From: Phytoseiulus persimilis
Lineage: Eukaryota > Arthropoda > Arachnida > Mesostigmata > Phytoseiidae
Direction of reading: 5' to 3'
DNA length: 64,000 bases
Assembly (NCBI GenBank): GCA_037576195.1
Contig: CM075101.1
Coordinates: forward strand, 18,228,001-18,292,000
Shown: piece after piece, positions 58,539-64,000 of the stretch
Layout: every line of letters begins with the position of its first letter
Position numbering within the stretch: the first letter of the stretch is position 1
Notes under the pieces: model-generated
Databases searched by the model: none
Told to the model about the DNA's origin: nothing
The model's input: only the letters and a program-made list of their open reading frames with translations
Made by a program: the position numbers and the translations under genes

Positions 58539-61500
58539 CTGCAATACAGAGAGGAATCTTATTCAGTCGCAGCCCAACACAGCGACTGAGCCCCGTGTCG
58601 CATCGGGAGCTCGGAAATTACGAACTCACCTTACACATGAAGTTAGATTTTTTGTTCCTGAACTTCCGAGCTACCGAGGAGAGTACAACTGGGAGATAGC
58701 GCATGTCCCCGGCCACGGGGAATATCTGTGACTCCGCATTCGTTGAAGTGGCCATGCAATCTCTCACGTGGCAAATATCTGGTTTGTACTTCATGACTCT
58801 GAACCACGATCTGTGGAAGGAATGGAAACATGAGAGATCACTCCATGCTCTCCGCAGCTTTCGGTGTCATTCGAGACGAGAAGATTTGTCCGATTCCGAC
58901 AGCCAAGTTTTCTCGGAGAGAATCCCCTGGAATCTATTCCCGAAGTTAACGTATTCCACATTTCGGAACAGAACTTCAGGAAGCTGACCGTGGAAATATT
59001 TCAGCGGAAACCCGCAGCTAACGCAGCCGAAGAAAGGATAAATGCGAGCGGCAGGGCTGTACTGCGCAGATATCTTATATCATACGCCTTCTGCTAAGAT
59101 TCAAGCGCTGATCAGCGCTTCAGGGTGTTGGTGGAGTTGGAATAACGGCGATAATTTCGACAAATGCGTCTTCGCACGAAGCAGATTCCGACGAATGCAG
59201 ACCATCTTCAGGTTTTATGAGAAAACGCGTTTTAAACTAGATGGTGGGCGGCGCACGGCTATCCAAGATATCGGATCAAACCATGTCGGTTCGGTGCAGT
59301 AAGTCCCGATGGAACGAGTGATCTGCTCGCTATGGCTTGTTTTCTGGTAACATTTCGCGTCTCTCTGCGACGAGCGGAGCTGTTTCAAATTTAATTATAG
59401 ATCAGGGCCTTCGCTGACTTCCGATGGTAGTTCTAACCATCGCTGGCCCGGAGGTCTCACTACTGGGGTAACTTCCCTGATGAGGCTAATCGGTTGACTC
59501 CAAGAATAATCCCAGATACTAATGAGAATCACCCGTCTGCCTTTGAGCGGCGAACCGACAGAACGGAAGAGAGATGAGCTGGGTTGTCGTTTTCATCCTC
59601 CGGCACTCGACTCTCGACGAGTTCTTTCTTGATTCGAAAAAAACTTCTCCCCTTCGATGCAGTGCAAAGTTTACGGTGTCATCGGAACACGGCTCACTTC
59701 TGAACCCTCTCAGGAGTATCTTCTCACTGCGGTTCTCGAATGTCACCAAACAGAGTATCGAATGACGGGTACCGTTTCAACTGCATCCACGTCCTTCGTG
59801 AATGACCACGCCAGCTCCTGATCAATCTGATGCGATCAAAGTCTTCGAACCGATTGCGAAATGCATCGTGCCGACGGGAGCTCATAAGAGGCACTGCTCC
59901 TACCAAATCGAACATTACTCAAGCCTGGCGACTCATGACTCAATCCGTTCCCAGAGGAACTTACGGCCATCATGCCGAGATGAGGAAGGAACCTGGAAAC
60001 TAATGCTGTATGCGCCGACTCGGCTGGAAAGCCAGCCCGTCAGCTGATCGGGTGCAATGCTCGGTCCGATGTAGCGCATAACACGAAGTTACGTCCACGA
60101 GTTGGACACCGCTACTTTCGAGTGGCCACTTACGTCGGTTCTCGAATGGCGCATCCGCAGCTGTTAGCAGCAGGTGGCCAGCTCAACCGTAACACTTACC
60201 AAATATCACTGAAGAGTAAAGTTGCCGCTGTACCACGCATGGCCTGCTGTAGCAGAGAGCGAACCATCAACGGCAGCAGCAAACAACACTCGGCAGGCAA
60301 GGAACAGCAGCATCAAAATTCGGCAACCAACCAAAACACTCCTCCTCGAATCGGAAGCGAGACAGAACGGGCGACAGCAACAATAGCGCCGCAATGCAGC
60401 ACTCCAAACACTCTTCGAGTGTGGGGACGACGTTTTTCCAGAGCGGATGCACGTATTCTATGCACCGTTCAGATCGAACGGAGGAGGCTATGGCAATCAC
60501 AGTCGGTTCCGTTCCAAAGGAACGAGCTTGAGAAGGTGGTGAAAATGTTTCCTATCATCGAAAACATGGCGGCGCCGGTGATGGTGATGATGATCTTCGG
60601 GCAGTGCGGAGTCGGCTTTCAGGCGATTCGTCAACGATCGCACGAAAGTCGAGGACCGTACATTTCTATGCCCGGCATATCGTATCGATCCTTCCGGAGC
60701 ACGTACTCATCTCGATTCGCTCCGCTACTCGATACTGCAATGACTAAACTTTTTTGCAGTAATGACCAGTGACGTTCGAATAAAAACATCGGATTCGATG
60801 ATCTTCACACGAATCAAGGCAGAACAACAAGTCGGATACCGGGAACTGCGGAATTACTCGCATCGAGTTGGCGGTTGGTCGGCAGAACTTCCTCAACATA
60901 GGGAGAGGATGCCTCGATGGGCTTTCACATTTCGAGCGTTCCATGGGGCAGACTCTGTTCCGAACATGCGCTGATTCCCGTGCTGTCGTGGACTCGCTCT
61001 TCGGAACAGTTTTCCTGAGACTCTCCAGCATCCGTTTCCCCTCGCGAGGAGCGCGTTATATGGCACCTGAACACCGTTACTCAGTTTGATCGATTAGCGG
61101 AAGCTTGAGGGCTTCAAACGCACAACGTAGGCGCGACCCAGGGCGGGGATTTTATTACGGGAAACCTCCTCCTAGTCTTTTGGCACCCGAGGAACGCAGA
61201 GAAAGAACAAATAAAATGTGCATCCCGGAAAGTTTCAGCCCCAAGCGCTTCTTCGATGCAGGCTGAAGAAGCTTCCTGCAGTTGCTCCAGGCAGCTTTTC
61301 GCTCTCGAAACTTAGACTGTCCTCGGCTCGATCCCGCCGCACGGCTGACAATGAGTTGATAAAGTATTGGCCGTTTGACCGACCAGTCTTATCCAGCGCC
61401 CTGCGCAACTCATCGCAGTACTACTCCACGTATACTTCGTTATTATATCGACGGCTGAAACTCAACAAGAGGGTATCTTCTATCTTATCTTGGGAATGCT

Positions 61501-62929
61501 CTCAACCGACTCGGGCAACCTAATTTTTCATATGAAGAGCTGCAGTCAAATACAAGCAGTTTTCCCGAAGTTAGTTTGGTCTTACTCGAGCTGACATTGT
61601 AGAAACACCCTCTCGTGTGCTTGCGGTATGTTACCTTCGACTGGTCGCAATGGGTACCGTACTCGACCGGTGGTCTTCGTGACGTCGTTGGCTCAGTCTT
61701 CGACCATGTCGCGCTTCACTCAGGGCTCTCTACACGTAAACGCTGCTTGGTTATATCTACAGCCTGGGAGCTCGGGCGGTACGCCGACATCGCCCAGAGG
61801 TCGGTGAAACCTAAGTTTTGTCGGAATTCTCAAGCCTAGATGGTGCCTAAGAGGCCTGAACTTCACCTGAAATGCCTAGATTCCACGATGCCCAGCTGAC
61901 CTTCGCCTCCGTTTGGACTTGTTTATTCAATGAGAAGGATCCCCCTTTCTTGTAGAATGCTGTATTTGATCTCGGATTTTCGTTTCGCGCCAGTCCGCTT
62001 CCTCAGATTCTAGACGAAATAGTCGAATGAAGTTCACCCGAAACCCCAGAATTTCACCTCGGCTTGAGCGCCTTAAATGCCCTATTTTTGACACCTGAAA
62101 TTCCAAGCTCTGGTTGTAGCGTGAGTTGCTACCGAGACGGATATCCCCAGTACTGACTTCTGCATGTCGCGTGTCTTTTCCAACTTTCCTTGGAGCCATA
62201 TGAGAAGTTCCGCTACCCAATTCAAACCGCTCCAAGCTCGGAGACGCTTCGCCTCCTTCAGGGTTCGATAAACGTTGTCGCGACAAGCAGAAGAGGACTT
62301 CAAAGGTGAAGACACTGTGGTTCTCACGATTGAAGCTCTCCAGAGCCCGTGGATGTGAGAAGACCAGCTCTCGATGCCTTCGGCATCGAAATGCAAAGTA
62401 CTTCTCAAGTCAGATGGATCCGACGGCTCAGAACTGGTTTCCAAGAGGCAATGCGTGGAGCAATCTTAGTTTATTCCATACTGCTCGACTACATCGACGA
62501 TTCTTAATCAATGTTTCATAAGGTGGAGCAATGGATTAAAACGAAGGAAGACTTGCTTGTGTCCTTTGTAATACACTTTCCCTCGCGGAGCCGAACTCGC
62601 AAAATAGTTCTGGAGGAGTAGTTAGTTGACGGATCGCGCTTTCCGCACCACGGGCCGTCGTCGGGGGATCTAGCATTCATCACGTTCGACAAGAAACTGG
62701 ATCTAGGCATTAATCGACAACGAATCCTAGGTCTTGTGTATGTATGAGAATGGATCATTGAATGGAAGGATGGAATCATGAATGGAAATCGATTCATTCC
62801 CCCACTTTCTGCGGCTCTCGGACGGGGCGCGACTTTGAGGACGTGCTGTAACATTCGAGGTGACCAATGCACCGAGGCAGCTTTCCCGGAAACAGTTTCT
62901 TCGCGTCTTTGCCGTCGGAATTCTCAAAG
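58539..62929. other. No confident gene
   Basis: 4.4 kb. The longest frame (60122-60772, +, 216 codons) encodes a Ser/Arg/Gln-rich product without a recognised domain or splice context. Overlapping minus frames at 60206-60500 include a signal-peptide-like stretch (LMLLFLACRVLFAAAVDG), also unassigned. Confidence 0.35.
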
Positions 62930-63541
62930 TCAAGGCGAGGTTGTTTTCGAGTCTCGCGAGGGTCCGGCTCGGTCTGGGTCAGAAGCACGTCGAGTCTCTT
63001 TGGAGTCCGTTGAGGAGCAACCGGGATTCCTGAGCCCAGGTCTCATACCGAACGGCGTCGTTAAGAGCGGGACCGGTGACGGCACCAAGCCTGGTGGGAA
63101 GCGGCCGTTCGGAGGGTAGCTATGAGGGAATGAACTCAATGTCTGATCCGGGTTAGCTTTCTTCGAGAATGGATGAGGTCAGCCGCACGATACTCACACA
63201 TTATACATGTAGTAGTGTTGGCCGTTAACGACCTCGTATTCCACTGGCGGTCGAGAACCGTTGCCTCCGTCGAGAGTGGGCGCCATCAGGCGATGCGGCT
63301 CCTGGTAAAATAATGAGATCTCGCAACATCGTAGAATGTCACCGGCCCGTCGAGATCCCTCGAGTGGTTATACATCGATTTGGTTCTAAACTCACCGCGG
63401 CAGGCGGAAGCAAAGGCGGAGGTGGGAAGTGGATCGGAGGCATCGGTACGAACATCGGAGGCGCGTAGTATGTGCATGGCACTTGGTGACAGAAGTACGT
63501 CGTCATTGTAGAGTACTGACTGGTGATCGGCATCCAAAAGC
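62930..63541 (-). CDS. Pro/Tyr-rich protein, three C-terminal exons
   Basis: Minus exons ~63541-63396, 63301-63198 and 63119-62930 join in phase (0, then 2) with GT-AG introns of 94 and 78 bp, both with GTGAGT donors, ending in TGA at 62930. Product: SQYSTMTTYFCHQVPCTYYA, then PPMFVPMPPIHFPPPPLLPP, then PVEYEVVNGQHYYMYNVYPP and NGRFPPGLVPSPVPLL, with a Ser/Arg/Asp-rich tail. This looks like a disordered, Pro/Tyr-rich region of an RNA-binding or adaptor protein; I cannot name the family. The first exon's 5' boundary is uncertain: its frame is open to about 63614 (ATASKYLGAHTSRHVFRSFW), so the exon could be longer. Its relation to the open exon at 63622-63969 is unresolved because phases do not match simply. 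Confidence 0.5.
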
Positions 63542-63621
63542 TCCGAAACACATGACGAGAAGTGTGAGCGCCGAGGTATTTAGACGCTGTAGCCCTCTCC
63601 CGACGAGGGCAGCGATATCAC

Positions 63622-63969
63622 CTCTTGATAAAGGGTCTCTGATTTCCACGTTAGTTCCGAGCTCTCTCTAAAAAAATCTGATAACTCGTCCTCCCCGAAC
63701 GGCCTCACAATCCAGCAGCGGATACGATGTTCAATTGGCGCTACAATAGCAGACTGCTCTTCTCGATAAGATCTTATAGTAATCAACAGTTGTTTGTCGT
63801 TCAGCTTCGAAATCTTCACCGTTCGAAACAGTCGATGAGTCACCGGCATTGCTGTGGCTCGATTCGTAGAACTTAGCTCGGGAACCTCCGGGTCACAGCT
63901 ATCGAGGGTCTCTGGCCAGTCAATGCCGATCAAAAAGAGTTTCCGTCGACTCGTGTTGAAGTTTGTCAT
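63622..63969 (-). CDS. Unassigned open exon with possible start codon
   Basis: From an ATG at 63969 a frame runs 116 codons to a possible donor GTGATA at 63621-63616 (it reads on to TAA at 63580 if unspliced). Product begins MTNFNTSRRKLFLIGIDWPE and includes RTVKISKLNDKQLLITIRSY and RCWIVRPFGEDELSDFFRES, an even mix of charged and hydrophobic residues typical of a folded protein. I recognise no domain. Only 31 bp of upstream sequence remain, so the ATG may be internal to an exon that continues outside the window. It could be the 5' part of the Pro/Tyr-rich gene, but the splice phase I see (0) does not fit that gene's first exon frame. Confidence 0.35.
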
Positions 63970-64000
63970 CGTTCGATAACAATTTTTCGTTGGCGGTTAT

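Noticed and set aside
1-64000. CRISPR arrays, operons, ribosome binding sites, prophage or plasmid functions
   Set aside because: The window is clearly spliced animal DNA; no regular direct-repeat/spacer pattern or co-directional overlapping gene cluster is present.

Overview
This is eukaryotic nuclear DNA with no operons. Coding exons are short, separated by GT-AG introns of about 70-320 bp with a few much longer ones, and genes lie on both strands. A Pax3/7 (gooseberry-type) gene, an ionotropic-receptor-like chemoreceptor, an initiator of the arthropod TCAGT type and a secreted Cys-rich protein of a kind common in ticks and mites point to an arthropod, most likely an acarine. The roughly 50 % GC and compact introns would suit a mesostigmatan (for example phytoseiid) mite. 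The species is inference and cannot be proved from the window.

Layout: (1) 1-2.7 kb, a head-to-head pair: BUD23 (18S rRNA methyltransferase, minus, cut by the left edge) and ERAL1 (mitochondrial Era GTPase, plus, five exons, complete). (2) 3.5-5.0 kb, a probable secreted small protein with a signal-peptide exon and a Cys-rich last exon. (3) 5-10 kb, mostly non-coding, with a 468-bp hAT-like non-autonomous element at 7.7 kb. (4) 10.2-12.2 kb, a complete six-exon GABA transaminase. (5) 12.3-19.7 kb, no confident gene. (6) 19.7-25.3 kb, a complete three-exon Pax3/7 gene with paired domain, octapeptide and homeodomain. (7) 27.3-27.9 kb, minus-strand exons of a small protein resembling secreted lipid-binding (TULIP / mite group 7 allergen) proteins. 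(8) 29.5-36.7 kb, a repeat-rich zone: palindromic elements, a decayed 5'-truncated LINE, an AATCAT-rich tract and a second hAT-like element with an 8-bp target duplication. (9) 37.9-39.7 kb, a two-exon divergent ionotropic-receptor gene (minus). (10) 43.5-44.6 kb, a 1.07-kb fold-back element. (11) 45.1-47.9 kb, the first three exons of a globin with an N-myristoylation signal. (12) 56.7-58.5 kb (minus), a low-complexity acidic, probably nuclear protein. (13) 62.9-64.0 kb (minus), exons of a Pro/Tyr-rich protein and a separate unassigned open exon.

The genes are functionally unrelated, as expected for an animal chromosome. The one suggestive pairing is BUD23/ERAL1: both proteins act on small-subunit rRNA (cytosolic 18S and mitochondrial 12S respectively) and they share an intergenic promoter region of under 500 bp. 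The more unusual material is the cluster of long inverted repeats (three loci, two of them related in sequence) and the two hAT-type elements. Exon boundaries were read by eye from splice consensus and frame; the ERAL1, GABA-T, Pax3/7 and ionotropic-receptor models keep phase across every junction.
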